64,000 bases of DNA from Pseudomonas sp. ADAK18 (GTDB lineage: Bacteria; Pseudomonadota; Gammaproteobacteria; Pseudomonadales; Pseudomonadaceae). Positions within the stretch are counted from its first letter, which is position 1; the number at the start of each line of letters is the position of its first letter. Location: positions 3,017,001 through 3,081,000 of the forward strand of contig NZ_CP052859.1 in assembly GCF_012935695.1 (NCBI RefSeq), in the 5' to 3' direction. Positions 44,022 through 53,072 of the stretch are shown in pieces. The notes beneath the pieces are model-generated. The model searched no databases. It was not told the DNA's origin and saw only the letters and a list, made by a program, of their open reading frames with translations. A program made the position numbers and the translations under genes.

Positions 44022-46415
44022 TTATTGACAAACCAGCGGGCCAATCAGCGGCACCTGTTCTTGCTTGATGTCCAGATCGAACGTCGCCTGGCAGGTATGG
44101 CCTTCGCCCACAGTCACCCGCAACGTGTTGTGCTCTGCCAAGCCCTCCAGGTAGACCAGGCCATCCCAGCCCACCACCGCCTGCGCACCGCTTTGCTCAT
44201 GCTGCACCAGGCTGCCCAGAGGCAGATCCTGATGCTTGGCATCCACCAGCGTGATACTGGCCGCAATGACCCGGCGCACCGGAAACTCCAGCACATAGCC
44301 ACTGCCCCGACGAACCGCGACGCGTTGTTCAACCTGCGGGGTTTGCACGTTGGACGGCAGGTTCAACGGGTCGATTTCATACTTGGCGCGGTAATAGGCG
44401 CTGCTCCAGGGCACCAGCAAATGCCCGTTGCGGTCGGTTTCCCCCACCTTCTGGTTCTCGTAGAGCACCGGCACGCCGGCGAAACCATCGGTACTGACCA
44501 CCACAAAGGCGTCATTGACCCGATTGGCCGCGAAGACTTGCTTGTCCATCCATACCAGCGAGCCGCTGGCGTCCGCCCAACGGGTTTGTGCATTGCTGCT
44601 GCCATACACGCCAGCCTGCAATTGCACCGACTGCAAGCGCCACGTCAGGTCGGCCTGGCGATAGGCCGGGCCGTCGCCATGGGCGTAGCCGAGGTTGTAG
44701 CCCACGCCGCCGTCGGTGGGGACCGCACGGCTGTAGTTGACCCGCTGCCGGTTTTCCCCGGCCTGGCTACGCTCGTTGCTCAGGCTCAGGCTGCCGTACA
44801 TGTCGAAGGGGATCACCAGTTGCGCCTGCATGGCCCAATTGCTGTCGCCGATCTCGCGGTTGGCGGACAGGTAGAAACTGGTGTTGTGCCACAGCTGTTT
44901 ACTCCAGGTCAGGTTCAACAATCGTGTGCGCGAATCATCGGCCGCCTGCACATCAAAATAGCCGGCACCAATGCTGCCGTAACTGTCCAGGTTCAAGCTC
45001 AGCGTCACTTGTTCGCTGCGCTTGCTGAGGCTGGCGTAAGGCGTGTCAACCAGGGTCAGGTCGGCGTACTGGTCACGACGCTGGACCCGCTGGTACGACA
45101 GGCTGTAGCGCTGACTGCTGTACTGATAGCCCAGGCTCAGCTGCTGGCCTTTCTCACCCTCGAATTGGCTTTGACTGAGGGCTGTGTTGAGCACACCAAA
45201 GTTGCCCAGCCGCAGGTTGCCGCCCACGCCGCCCAGGGTCAGGGAGTTGGAAGCTTCGGCATGGCTCTCCAGGGTGAAGGTGTCCGATAGCCCGTAACGA
45301 AAACTGCCACTGGCCACGCCCGGGCCGTAGCCAAAATCCTTCACGGTGTAATCCCGGCGCAGATTACCGGCGGCCACCGAAAAATCCGACAAGCCTTTTT
45401 GCAGCAGCGTACTGGTGACGTAGAACGGCACGGTGGTCGAAACCTGCCGACCCAGGGCATCCGTAGTGACCACCACCGCTTCGCCTGCACCGTTGATAAA
45501 CGGAATATTGGTCAGGGTGTAGGGCCCGGGCTGCAGGTCGGCACTGCTGGACTTATAGCCGTTGATAAACAGGTCCACCGACGACGGTACAGCCGCCTCA
45601 CCGGCGAACTGCGGCAAGGGGTAGGTCACCAGGTCCGGGCGCACGGCAAAATCCCGGGACAGTTGTACGCCACCCAGGCGCACCGAACTGCTCCAGGGCA
45701 ATGCGCCGCTGATCACGTCGCCAGCCTCGTAAGTCAGCAGCCGCTCATCGTCGGAGAAACGCCAGGTGGTGTCATAGCGCCGGTAGCCATTGTTCAGGGT
45801 GCTGCCTTCCACCTGGGAGCCAATGGTGCTGCGGTATTGGCCGGTGTTGGACAGCGTGCCCCAGGTGTCAAACAGCCGGACTTCGTTCCAGACAGCCAGG
45901 TAGGTCCCACTGTCGTCAGTGTCGTTGAGGTAAGCGTCATAGTTGAGCAAGGCGCCAAAACTGGTCATCGACTGGGTGCGCGGGTAGTTGTTGCGGTTGC
46001 CGATGAACTGATCCGGCAACCAGGCCGGCGGCACATCCAATAGCAAGCGCTGGCCCTGGCTGTCGTAGTCACTATGCAGCCCGGGGAGGCTGTCGAGGGC
46101 GACTTCTTCGCCCACGCTCGCCGGCAGCTTCATACCAACATCACGTAAGGTGGCCGCCGGTAGAAACATCCGCCCGGCGCGCTGATTGACAGCGACCACC
46201 CGGCCGGTGTCGAGTTGGTTGACCACCAGTCCCAAAAACAACTGTGCATCGGCAACAGCCTCCATATTGCCGGGGGGCGGCGGCAATGCGGCAGCCACGC
46301 CCCAAGGCGCAAATACCAGGCTACACAGACCACTCACCACCAACACCGAACGCCACAGATAACGAGCCCGATCATGGCTCAGCAAGGCTTTGTGTCCGTC
46401 ACTGGACATCTCCAT
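44022..46415 (-). CDS. csuD: Csu-type fimbrial outer-membrane usher
   Basis: A 797-residue usher. After the signal segment (about 25-43) come the N-terminal periplasmic domain, the plug/barrel (for example DLFINGYKSSSADLQPGPYT and GYAHGDGPAYRQADLTWRLQ) and the C-terminal domain ending in the usual C-containing tail (TCQATFDLD...GPLVCQ). It translocates and assembles subunits. The ATG at 46415 is adopted; an ATG two codons on (46409) has better ribosome-binding spacing. It lies between the chaperone and tip genes. Confidence 0.93.
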   Translation of the reverse strand: MEMSSDGHKALLSHDRARYLWRSVLVVSGLCSLVFAPWGVAAALPPPPGNMEAVADAQLFLGLVVNQLDTGRVVAVNQRAGRMFLPAATLRDVGMKLPASVGEEVALDSLPGLHSDYDSQGQRLLLDVPPAWLPDQFIGNRNNYPRTQSMTSFGALLNYDAYLNDTDDSGTYLAVWNEVRLFDTWGTLSNTGQYRSTIGSQVEGSTLNNGYRRYDTTWRFSDDERLLTYEAGDVISGALPWSSSVRLGGVQLSRDFAVRPDLVTYPLPQFAGEAAVPSSVDLFINGYKSSSADLQPGPYTLTNIPFINGAGEAVVVTTDALGRQVSTTVPFYVTSTLLQKGLSDFSVAAGNLRRDYTVKDFGYGPGVASGSFRYGLSDTFTLESHAEASNSLTLGGVGGNLRLGNFGVLNTALSQSQFEGEKGQQLSLGYQYSSQRYSLSYQRVQRRDQYADLTLVDTPYASLSKRSEQVTLSLNLDSYGSIGAGYFDVQAADDSRTRLLNLTWSKQLWHNTSFYLSANREIGDSNWAMQAQLVIPFDMYGSLSLSNERSQAGENRQRVNYSRAVPTDGGVGYNLGYAHGDGPAYRQADLTWRLQSVQLQAGVYGSSNAQTRWADASGSLVWMDKQVFAANRVNDAFVVVSTDGFAGVPVLYENQKVGETDRNGHLLVPWSSAYYRAKYEIDPLNLPSNVQTPQVEQRVAVRRGSGYVLEFPVRRVIAASITLVDAKHQDLPLGSLVQHEQSGAQAVVGWDGLVYLEGLAEHNTLRVTVGEGHTCQATFDLDIKQEQVPLIGPLVCQ

Positions 46416-46463
46416 CCTATTGAAACCAGGGACTGCTCCTGCATCACGCCCCAGGCCGTGGCG

Positions 46464-47249
46464 TTACCGCCCCGGCGCAATGTTCTCTACATTTGTTGCC
46501 CCGTTGATCCGGACCTGCAACGGCTGGTCAGCCGCTACTGCATCCGGAATCGGCCAGCGCATGGTCGCGCCCGGCAACACGTATCCCAGCAAACCGTCCA
46601 CGAGGGGCCGAGGCTGACCGCCCTGCTTGAACGCGGCGTCGGTCAGACGGGCATGCACCGCGCCCTGGTTGCGCATCTCCACATAGTTACGTCCGGCGAC
46701 AGTGACCTTTTTCCAGCTCAGATCTGGCTTGCCCGCGCCTTTCGGGTCTCGCTGGCGGGTGCTGTCGTCCTTGCTCCACAGCCCCGGGCCATAGGCGAAC
46801 AAGGGCACCGAATAGCGCATCTGAAAGCGGATGGCAGCGGCCGTCTTGCCATCGGTCGGTGGCGCAACCGGCGTTGCAGAAGGGATTTCATCGATAATGA
46901 TCCGATAGGCCATCTCCTGGCCCGGCGGCACTTCCCGGGTGCGGGTCAGGCGTACCAATTGCTTCTGCCCCGGTTCGATCTTGGCCACCGGCGGGCTACC
47001 AATCACGTCGCGCTGGTTCTGGTATTGATCATCAAACCCGCTCTGGCTCCAGGCAAATACACGGATTTGCAGGTTGGCCGTCTCGGTGCCACGGTTTTCC
47101 AGCCACAACGCGCTGGCCTGTTGATCCGCTTCCAGCACCGGATCAATCGGCCAGATCAGCACTGAACTCGCGGCCTGAACCTTTCCTACGCCCAGCGCCA
47201 CCAGCCCGATAAAACCTGCAACCCATAACCGCCGGGAAGCTGAATACAT
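46464..47249 (-). CDS. csuC: Csu-type periplasmic pilus chaperone
   Basis: A 261-residue exported protein of the PapD-like superfamily. The signal ends VQA at about 27. SVLIWPIDPVLEADQQASAL and LWLENRGTETANLQIRVFAW form the donor strand region, and PGQKQLVRLTRTREVPPGQE contains the conserved G1 strand-proximal Arg/Lys residues. It donates a strand to SCPU subunits before hand-over to the usher. An upstream GTG at 47258 is possible; ATG at 47249 follows GGAG. Confidence 0.92.
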   Translation of the reverse strand: MYSASRRLWVAGFIGLVALGVGKVQAASSVLIWPIDPVLEADQQASALWLENRGTETANLQIRVFAWSQSGFDDQYQNQRDVIGSPPVAKIEPGQKQLVRLTRTREVPPGQEMAYRIIIDEIPSATPVAPPTDGKTAAAIRFQMRYSVPLFAYGPGLWSKDDSTRQRDPKGAGKPDLSWKKVTVAGRNYVEMRNQGAVHARLTDAAFKQGGQPRPLVDGLLGYVLPGATMRWPIPDAVAADQPLQVRINGATNVENIAPGR

Positions 47250-47275
47250 AGACCCCACTCCTTATGCCAATCGCC

Positions 47276-47776
47276 TTACCACGACAGCTGCACCTGCAGC
47301 ACGTCGCTGTACGTCCCCCCAGGCTGATTACCCGGTAACTGCACCCGTCCGTAAATCGGCAGGGTGATGGTGTTGGCGTTGCTGTAAGCCACGCTGACAC
47401 TTTGACTGATCCCCAGGCTCTGGCTCAGGGCCGCGTCCTGAAATAGCTGATACGCCACCAGGGCACTGCCGCTATTGAGCTGCATGTGCCGGCCGCTGCT
47501 ATTGTGCAAGCCACCGTCAACGCTCATGTTCAGGGTGACCCCCGGCGTACATTGCAAGGTCACCCCACCGCTCAGCGCCACAGACACGGTGCTGGTGGAC
47601 AACGCCGAATAGGTGCCGAAGGTCAGGCTGCCGTAGTTCGACCCGCCGCCCACTACCAGGCAACCTGGGGTAATCGTCGCGCTGACCTGGAAAGTCTGAC
47701 TGGTGACCGCCAACAGCGACAACGGCGTCCACCAGCCAATAACCACCGCCGCCGTCGTATACCAGATGCCCTTCAT
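47276..47776 (-). CDS. Spore-coat-U domain pilus subunit (CsuB-like position)
   Basis: A 166-residue protein with signal peptide (about 1-23) and one SCPU domain: SATITPGCLVVGGGSNYGSL, LQCTPGVTLNMSVDGGLHNS, then YGRVQLPGNQPGGTYSDVLQ and the closing aromatic residue. It lies directly before the chaperone gene, the place of csuB in Acinetobacter. Assignment within the csuA/B, csuA, csuB set is by order only. Confidence 0.87.
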   Translation of the reverse strand: MKGIWYTTAAVVIGWWTPLSLLAVTSQTFQVSATITPGCLVVGGGSNYGSLTFGTYSALSTSTVSVALSGGVTLQCTPGVTLNMSVDGGLHNSSGRHMQLNSGSALVAYQLFQDAALSQSLGISQSVSVAYSNANTITLPIYGRVQLPGNQPGGTYSDVLQVQLSW

Positions 47777-47780
47777 GACC

Positions 47781-48317
47781 CTAGAACGTCAGTTGCACAG
47801 CAACCGTATCGGTGTAAGTACCGGCCGGCAGCCCCACCTTGCCCACGGCTTGGCCGTAGAGATTCACGGTTTGCACCACACCGGTGCTCGGCCCCACGTT
47901 GATCGTCCCGTTAATCGGCAGGAGCGTCGAATGTCCGGCGTCGGTGTAGAAGTCATAGGGCACATAATTGGCAACGCCGTCGTACAGCGCCCGGGTACCG
48001 CCTGCTGACTGGCTGTCATGGGCCCCGGCACCTACGGTGATCACCGGCGAGGTGCCCGAAGAGCACTGAATGGACATGGCCCCGCCGCCGCCGCCCAGCA
48101 CTTGTCCGGCAGCCGTGGTGAACTGGCTGTTGGTGGTGCCAAAGTTGAGCGCACCGAAGTTCAAGCCCGTGGTACCGCCCACGCCATTGACCAGGCAACT
48201 GTTGGTCAATATCAGGGTGGAAGTGATCTGCCCCGTCACGGTGGTCGCCGCCTGAGCGCTGGACGCCAACATCAGCGCCATCAACGGAAGGCCTATTTTC
48301 GAGACAAGTGCATGCAT
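47781..48317 (-). CDS. Spore-coat-U domain major pilin-like subunit
   Basis: A 178-residue exported protein; the signal peptide ends AQAA at about residue 24. The SCPU domain shows LILTNSCLVNGVGGTTGLNF, IQCSSGTSPVITVGAGAHDS and LPAGTYTDTVAVQLTF. The Gly/Ser/Ala-rich composition and the strong ribosome binding site AGGAG before the ATG at 48317 suit a major rod subunit (CsuA/B type), though this is inference. Confidence 0.87.
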   Translation of the reverse strand: MHALVSKIGLPLMALMLASSAQAATTVTGQITSTLILTNSCLVNGVGGTTGLNFGALNFGTTNSQFTTAAGQVLGGGGGAMSIQCSSGTSPVITVGAGAHDSQSAGGTRALYDGVANYVPYDFYTDAGHSTLLPINGTINVGPSTGVVQTVNLYGQAVGKVGLPAGTYTDTVAVQLTF

Positions 48318-48334
48318 GGTGTTCTCCTCATGGT

Positions 48335-48874
48335 TTACCAATCCAGTGTCACCGTCAGGGTGTCTGTGTAGATCCCCGCCGGTAAGGCCCTGGTATTCGC
48401 CACCACGGAGCCGAATACCGGAATCGGTATTTGTGTGCCCTTGGTCACGACGAAATTGCGTTGTTGGCCAATGCTGTAGGTATTGCGACCGGATGCATCG
48501 GCAGACAGGCTATAGGGAATGGTTTGCCGGCCGTTGCTCAACCGCCGGGTATTGCCGTCGCCGTGGGCACCGCCGTCGATGGTCACGGTGAAGCTGCTGA
48601 CAGACGGGTTGCAGGACACCGCCAACGGAGCCTTTTCATTGTCACTGACCTCGGCACTCAAGCGGCTGTCCCAGGTCGGACCATGGGTGCCGAAATCCAG
48701 CACTGCCACCCCTCCATCCGGGCTGACCGGGGCGCTGTCGGTGCCTTTGCTCACTTCGCAACTGGCGGTAATCACCAGCCGTGCATGAATCTGCCCGCTG
48801 ACCGCCGCCTGGGCGTCATCCGCCAGCAGCAACAGGCCGCCCATGACCACCAGGGCCAAGCACCGGGCTACCAT
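48335..48874 (-). CDS. Spore-coat-U domain pilus subunit
   Basis: A 179-residue exported protein with signal peptide (about 1-23, ending AQA). SCPU features are LVITASCEVSKGTDSAPVSP, SCNPSVSSFTVTIDGGAHGD and LPAGIYTDTLTVTLDW. The start overlaps the end of the preceding subunit gene by seven bases. One of four single-domain subunits in this operon. Confidence 0.87.
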   Translation of the reverse strand: MVARCLALVVMGGLLLLADDAQAAVSGQIHARLVITASCEVSKGTDSAPVSPDGGVAVLDFGTHGPTWDSRLSAEVSDNEKAPLAVSCNPSVSSFTVTIDGGAHGDGNTRRLSNGRQTIPYSLSADASGRNTYSIGQQRNFVVTKGTQIPIPVFGSVVANTRALPAGIYTDTLTVTLDW

Positions 48875-49398
48875 GTCACCGTCACCTTGAGCAGGTCGGA
48901 GTAGCGCCCAACCTGGGGAATATCCTTAAGTGGCTCGATACGCCCGTAGAGTGGCAAATCCACCGAGCCTGAATCCGGCACACGCCCGCTGAGCGGCACA
49001 TCCACGGCTAAAGGGATTCGCCGGGCGGCATCGGTATAAATACGGTAGGGAATGGGTTTACTGCTTGAAGAGGTCGTAGCGGCCAGGTAACGCACCTCGC
49101 CAACACCACCGTGCAGGCCGCCGTCGACGCGCACCTGATAAGGCGTATCCGGGTTGCACTCCAGGCGTGGCTGGCGTTGACTGATCAGCGCGGCACTCAG
49201 CGGGCCAGCGGGGTCATCCAGGCGCGGGCCACTGCCAAAATCCAGCACACCGAGTTGTTCGATACCCGCATGACGCGTAGTACCCACCAATTGGCAACCA
49301 CGCTGCACGTCAATACGCACCTCCACCTGGAGCTGGGCGCCATAAACCGTGTCGCAGAGCATCATGCTCATGATTGCCAGGACCGCGTGTATCTTCAC
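48868..49398 (-). CDS. Spore-coat-U domain pilus subunit, first gene of the operon
   Basis: A 176-residue exported protein. The preferred start is GTG at 49398 (VKIHAVLAIMSMML signal, cleavage near VYGA), with AAGGATTGGGG just upstream; longer in-frame starts would bury the signal peptide. The SCPU domain includes VQRGCQLVGTTRHAGIEQLG, LECNPDTPYQVRVDGGLHGG and VGRYSDLLKVTVTW. The 264-bp region upstream to the next gene should hold the operon promoter, but I see no convincing -35/-10 pair. Confidence 0.83.
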   Translation of the reverse strand: MKIHAVLAIMSMMLCDTVYGAQLQVEVRIDVQRGCQLVGTTRHAGIEQLGVLDFGSGPRLDDPAGPLSAALISQRQPRLECNPDTPYQVRVDGGLHGGVGEVRYLAATTSSSSKPIPYRIYTDAARRIPLAVDVPLSGRVPDSGSVDLPLYGRIEPLKDIPQVGRYSDLLKVTVTW

Positions 49399-49540
49399 TG
49401 CCCCAATCCTTGTACAGGGGAGATTGCTGAGTATGAGGTTAGTCTCTTGGGGGGAATCTGCCAGTCGGATCAGATACTTGCCGAGCATCCTCGCATCACG
49501 GGGATCTAAACTTCTTCTTCCCTACGCACAGTCGCTGTTT

Positions 49541-49562
49541 GTGGCGAGCGGGCTTGCCACAC
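49541..49562 (+). repeat. REP fragment
   Basis: GTGGCGAGCGGGCTTGCCAC is the short hairpin core of the REP family at 7961-8089, without the GTTGGGCTGCG..GCAGCCC part. It lies in the divergent region between the pilus operon and the ATPase gene. Confidence 0.65.
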
Positions 49563-49662
49563 TCTCTATTGGTCAAAAAGTCCTTGCCGCTCTAAAGTGA
49601 GCGACCACCGAAACACAGAGTGACTTGCATTGGCCGCTTTACCGCCAACCTCTTCTTCCCGC

Positions 49663-50766
49663 ATGCCCTTGATCAAGCGGCTGCTGGGCAAAAAAGCCGA
49701 CACCGACAGTGACCCGTCCATCCACCGGTTCTTCCAGGACAAGGCCCGCCAGCAGGGTTATACCCTCAGCCTTGGCCAACAGCAGGTCATCGAGGCCATG
49801 GCCCGGCAATCCGCGCAGTTGCTGGCGGGTCGCCCCACCCGCAGCTTGTATCTGCATGGCGCCGTCGGGCGGGGAAAAAGCTGGTTGCTGGATGGTTTTT
49901 TCCAGGCGCTGCCGATCGCCGAGAAACGCCGAGTGCATTTCCACAACTTCTTTGCCCGTCTGCACCGGGGCATGTTCGCCCATCGTCAGCAACGCGATGC
50001 CCTGGGCAGCACCCTGGACGAGTTGCTCGATGACTGCCGGGTGTTGTGCTTCGATGAATTCCACGTCCACGACATCGGCGATGCGATGCTCATCAGCCGC
50101 TTGTTCAAGGCCTTGTTCCAACGCGGTGTCCTGCTGCTGGTGACCTCCAATTACCCGCCTGAGGGCCTGCTGCCCAACCCGCTGTACCACCAACGATTCA
50201 AGCCGGTGATCGAGTTGATCAGCGCACGGATGGACGTCATGGAAGTCAGCGCACCCCAGGACTATCGCAGCCTGGCCCAGGCCCATGGTGAACAACGCTT
50301 TACCCGGGGCCATTTCATCTGGCCTGGCACCCAGGCGCAGCGCGTCGCCTTGGGTTTGCCATCAGCGGATCTGCCACCCTTGTCGCTGACGGTCGGTGCT
50401 CGCCAGCTAGCCGTGCGCTGGCACCAGGAGCGCACGCTGGGTGTCACCTTCAGCGACCTCTGCGAACAGCCGACGGCCGTGATGGACTACCTGCACCTGT
50501 GTGAGGACTTCGACCACTGGATCATCGACGGCCTGCCCGGCCTGGGCGATTGCCCGATTGCGGTCCAGCAGCGCTTCATTAACCTGATCGACGTGCTTTA
50601 CGATCAGGACAAACACCTGACCCTGCTGGGTGAACAGCCGCTGGACGAAGCCTTGAGCGGCCATGCCATCGACCTGGCACGCACCCGCAGCCGGCTGGGG
50701 CAGCTGCACGTGGCAGGTCCAAGCGCATTTGAACAGGACCCCATCCCCCTCAAGCCGCTATCATGA
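49663..50766 (+). CDS. AFG1/ZapE-family ATPase
   Basis: A 367-residue P-loop ATPase. Walker A is LHGAVGRGKSWLLDGFFQAL, followed by VHFHNFFARLHRGMFAHRQQ and Walker B LCFDEFHVHDIGDAMLISRL, then LLVTSNYPPEGLLPNPLYHQ as in ZapE/AFG1. It is somewhat divergent from the standard division-associated ZapE and may be a paralogue. The start is uncertain: ATG at 49663 has a poor ribosome site, and TTG at 49630 would add 11 residues with GAGTGA upstream. It precedes the LRR-kinase gene by 40 bases. Confidence 0.88.
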   Translation: MPLIKRLLGKKADTDSDPSIHRFFQDKARQQGYTLSLGQQQVIEAMARQSAQLLAGRPTRSLYLHGAVGRGKSWLLDGFFQALPIAEKRRVHFHNFFARLHRGMFAHRQQRDALGSTLDELLDDCRVLCFDEFHVHDIGDAMLISRLFKALFQRGVLLLVTSNYPPEGLLPNPLYHQRFKPVIELISARMDVMEVSAPQDYRSLAQAHGEQRFTRGHFIWPGTQAQRVALGLPSADLPPLSLTVGARQLAVRWHQERTLGVTFSDLCEQPTAVMDYLHLCEDFDHWIIDGLPGLGDCPIAVQQRFINLIDVLYDQDKHLTLLGEQPLDEALSGHAIDLARTRSRLGQLHVAGPSAFEQDPIPLKPLS

Positions 50767-50806
50767 GCGCCTTTTACGCCCCTATTGCCGAGTGACCGCG
50801 CTGCTC

Positions 50807-52123
50807 ATGGATACCCTTGCCCAACTCAAAGCCGGCCAATTGGCTGGCGTCACCCGTCTGGATCTGTCTTGCGGGCTGACCGAATTCCCACGGGAAATTT
50901 TCGACCTGGCGGACTCCCTGGAGATCCTCAACCTGAGCGGCAATGCCTTGAGCAGCCTGCCGGACGACCTGTATCGCCTGCGCCACTTGCGCATACTGTT
51001 CTGCTCGGACAACGCCTTTACTGAAGTCCCGGAATGCCTGGGCCAATGCCAGCAGTTGAGCATGGTGGCGTTCAAGGCCAACCGTATCCATACGGTCAGC
51101 GCCGCATCGCTGCCGCCGCTGTTGCGCTGGTTTATCCTGACCGACAACCAGATCAGCCAATTGCCGACGGCACTGGGTGAGCGCCCGCTGCTGCAAAAAC
51201 TGATGCTGGCGGGCAACCACCTTGAGCACCTGCCCGAAAGCCTGGCCAATTGCAAAAACCTGGAACTGATCCGCATTGCCTCCAACCGCCTGACCCACCT
51301 GCCGGACTGGCTGCTGACCCTGCCCAGCCTGACCTGGCTGGCCTACGCCGGTAATCCGGTGGAGATGGCCGTCGAGCTTGCCAGCGATGACTCCACGCCG
51401 AACATTCCCTGGTCGCAACTCGCCCTGGAGCAGGTGCTGGGCGAAGGTGCGTCCGGAATCATTCGCCAGGCGACCTGGACGCCGCCAAGTGGCCCGGCCC
51501 AGCCGGTTGCGGTCAAGTTGTACAAAGGCAGCATCACCAGCGACGGCTCACCGTTGCACGAAATGCAGGCCTGCATCGCTGCCGGCCAACATGCCAACCT
51601 GATCAAGGTTGAAGGAAGGGTTATCGACCATCCCGAGAACCAGGCCGCCTTGGTGATGCAGTTGATCGACCCGAGCTACCGCAACCTGGCAGCCTTGCCG
51701 AGCCTGGCCTCGTGTACCCGTGATATCTACGAACCGAGCACCCGTTTTAGCGCCGATGTTGCACTGCGCATGGCCCGCGGGATTGCCTCGGTCGCCGCCC
51801 ATTTGCACCAGCACGGCATCACCCACGGCGACTTGTACGGCCACAATATCTTGTGGAACGAGGTCGGTGATTGTCTGCTGGGAGATTTTGGCGCGGCATC
51901 GTTCCATGCCACGGCTGACAGCCTGGAATCCAGAGCCTTGCAGCGTATCGAAGTGCGCGCGTTCGGGGTGTTACTGGGGGAACTGCTGGAGCGGATTGAC
52001 AGTGGTTTGAGCGAGGACAACCGCCAGCGGCTGGAAGCGCTGCGCGAACGTTGCTGCCAACCAGATGTGCTGGCGCGGCCGGGGTTTGAGGAAGTCGAGG
52101 CGCTGCTGAAAAACGGTCTTTAG
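50807..52123 (+). CDS. Leucine-rich-repeat protein with C-terminal protein kinase domain
   Basis: A 438-residue cytoplasmic protein. Residues about 15-200 hold seven or eight LRRs of the LxxLxLSxNxLxxLP type (for example LEILNLSGNALSSLPDDLYR and LMLAGNHLEHLPESLANCKN). A kinase-like domain starts near 205: glycine loop GEGASG (210-215), VAVKLYK with the ATP-binding Lys, catalytic loop HGDLYGHNILWN near 339 (His-Gly-Asp instead of His-Arg-Asp), and GDFGAASF near 358. The activating Arg is Gly, as in RD-minus kinases. Partners are unknown; the ATPase gene upstream may be co-transcribed. Confidence 0.9.
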   Translation: MDTLAQLKAGQLAGVTRLDLSCGLTEFPREIFDLADSLEILNLSGNALSSLPDDLYRLRHLRILFCSDNAFTEVPECLGQCQQLSMVAFKANRIHTVSAASLPPLLRWFILTDNQISQLPTALGERPLLQKLMLAGNHLEHLPESLANCKNLELIRIASNRLTHLPDWLLTLPSLTWLAYAGNPVEMAVELASDDSTPNIPWSQLALEQVLGEGASGIIRQATWTPPSGPAQPVAVKLYKGSITSDGSPLHEMQACIAAGQHANLIKVEGRVIDHPENQAALVMQLIDPSYRNLAALPSLASCTRDIYEPSTRFSADVALRMARGIASVAAHLHQHGITHGDLYGHNILWNEVGDCLLGDFGAASFHATADSLESRALQRIEVRAFGVLLGELLERIDSGLSEDNRQRLEALRERCCQPDVLARPGFEEVEALLKNGL

Positions 52124-52141
52124 AACACCACTGAACCCACC

Positions 52142-52244
52142 TGTAGCCGCTGCCGAGGTACGAGGCTGCGATGGGCGGCGCAGCAGCCCCCTGAGGGCGG
52201 TCCTGCGGACCGCATCGCAGCCTCGTGCCTCGGCAGCGGCTACA
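52142..52244. repeat. REP doublet between LRR-kinase and YebC-family genes
   Basis: The left arm begins TGTAGCCGCTGCCGAGGTAC (52142-52173) and the right arm is its complement (52213-52244). The sequence belongs to the same family as the tandem array at 12997-13531. Between the arms is GGGCGGTCCTGCGGACCGC. It ends four bases before the YebC-family stop, again at converging ends. Confidence 0.9.
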
Positions 52245-52248
52245 AGCG

Positions 52249-52956
52249 TTAGCCCGCCAAACCGACGAACATATCCTGCACATCGTCATGGTTGTCCAGG
52301 CCTTCGAGGAAGGCTTCGACTTCGGCCATTTGTTCATCGCTCAAGCCCGAGACCGGATTCTTGGCGATGTAGCCCAATTTGGCAGACAGCACGGTAAAGC
52401 CCTGCTCCGGCAGCGCCTTTTGCACCGCATCGAGGTCAGTCGTCTCGGTGATGAACAGGGTCGAGCCCTCTTCTTCGCCTTCCTCGAAATCCTGGGCACC
52501 GGCTTCAATCGCCGCCATTTCCGGGTCTGCATCCGGGCTGTCTGGCGAGGCTTCAATCAAGCCCACATGGTTGAAATCCCAGGCCACGGAACCGGAAGCA
52601 CCCAGTTGCCCCTTGCGGAACGCCACGCGGATTTCCGCCACGGTACGATTGATGTTGTCGGTCACACACTCAACGATCAACGGCACCTGATGCGGGGCAA
52701 AGCCTTCATAGGTCACGCGATGGTATTGCACGGTCTCGCCCAGCAGACCCGCGCCTTTCTTGATGGCCCGCTCCAGGGTTTCCTTGGGCATCGAGGCCTT
52801 TTTGGCCTGCTCTACTACCAGACGCAAGTGTGCGTTGGTCGCGGTGTCGGCGCCGTTGCGGGCAGCAATGGTGATCTCTTTAACCAGCTTGCCGAAAATC
52901 TTGCCCTTGGCATTGGATGCTGCTTCTTTATGTTTGACTTTCCACTGTGCGCCCAT
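52249..52956 (-). CDS. YebC/PmpR-family regulator, YeeN-type
   Basis: A 235-residue protein starting [20 protein letters not shown], the YeeN-branch N-terminus (YebC proper begins MAGHS). [20 protein letters not shown], the acidic loop at about 165 and the C-terminal acidic [10 protein letters not shown] are family features. YebC proteins have been reported both as transcription regulators and as factors that relieve ribosome stalling; the YeeN branch is less studied. It is monocistronic. Confidence 0.93.
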   Translation of the reverse strand: MGAQWKVKHKEAASNAKGKIFGKLVKEITIAARNGADTATNAHLRLVVEQAKKASMPKETLERAIKKGAGLLGETVQYHRVTYEGFAPHQVPLIVECVTDNINRTVAEIRVAFRKGQLGASGSVAWDFNHVGLIEASPDSPDADPEMAAIEAGAQDFEEGEEEGSTLFITETTDLDAVQKALPEQGFTVLSAKLGYIAKNPVSGLSDEQMAEVEAFLEGLDNHDDVQDMFVGLAG

Positions 52957-53072
52957 GACTCACTCTCTTCTATCCATGGCGCCGAGACGTCTACTGGCCG
53001 GCGCTTTGGGGGCAGAGTTTATAGGGCAAAAAGTCTCTAATCCACCAAAAAACCGGCCAGCCTTGTCGCCGC

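Noticed and set aside
44025..45290. 421-residue open frame opposite the pilus usher
   Set aside because: Antisense shadow without motifs; the usher gene is convincing over its full length.
49399..49662. Sigma-70 or ECF promoter for the pilus operon
   Set aside because: No pair of boxes with acceptable spacing stood out, and the GGAAT-N16-CGTC pattern was not found here.
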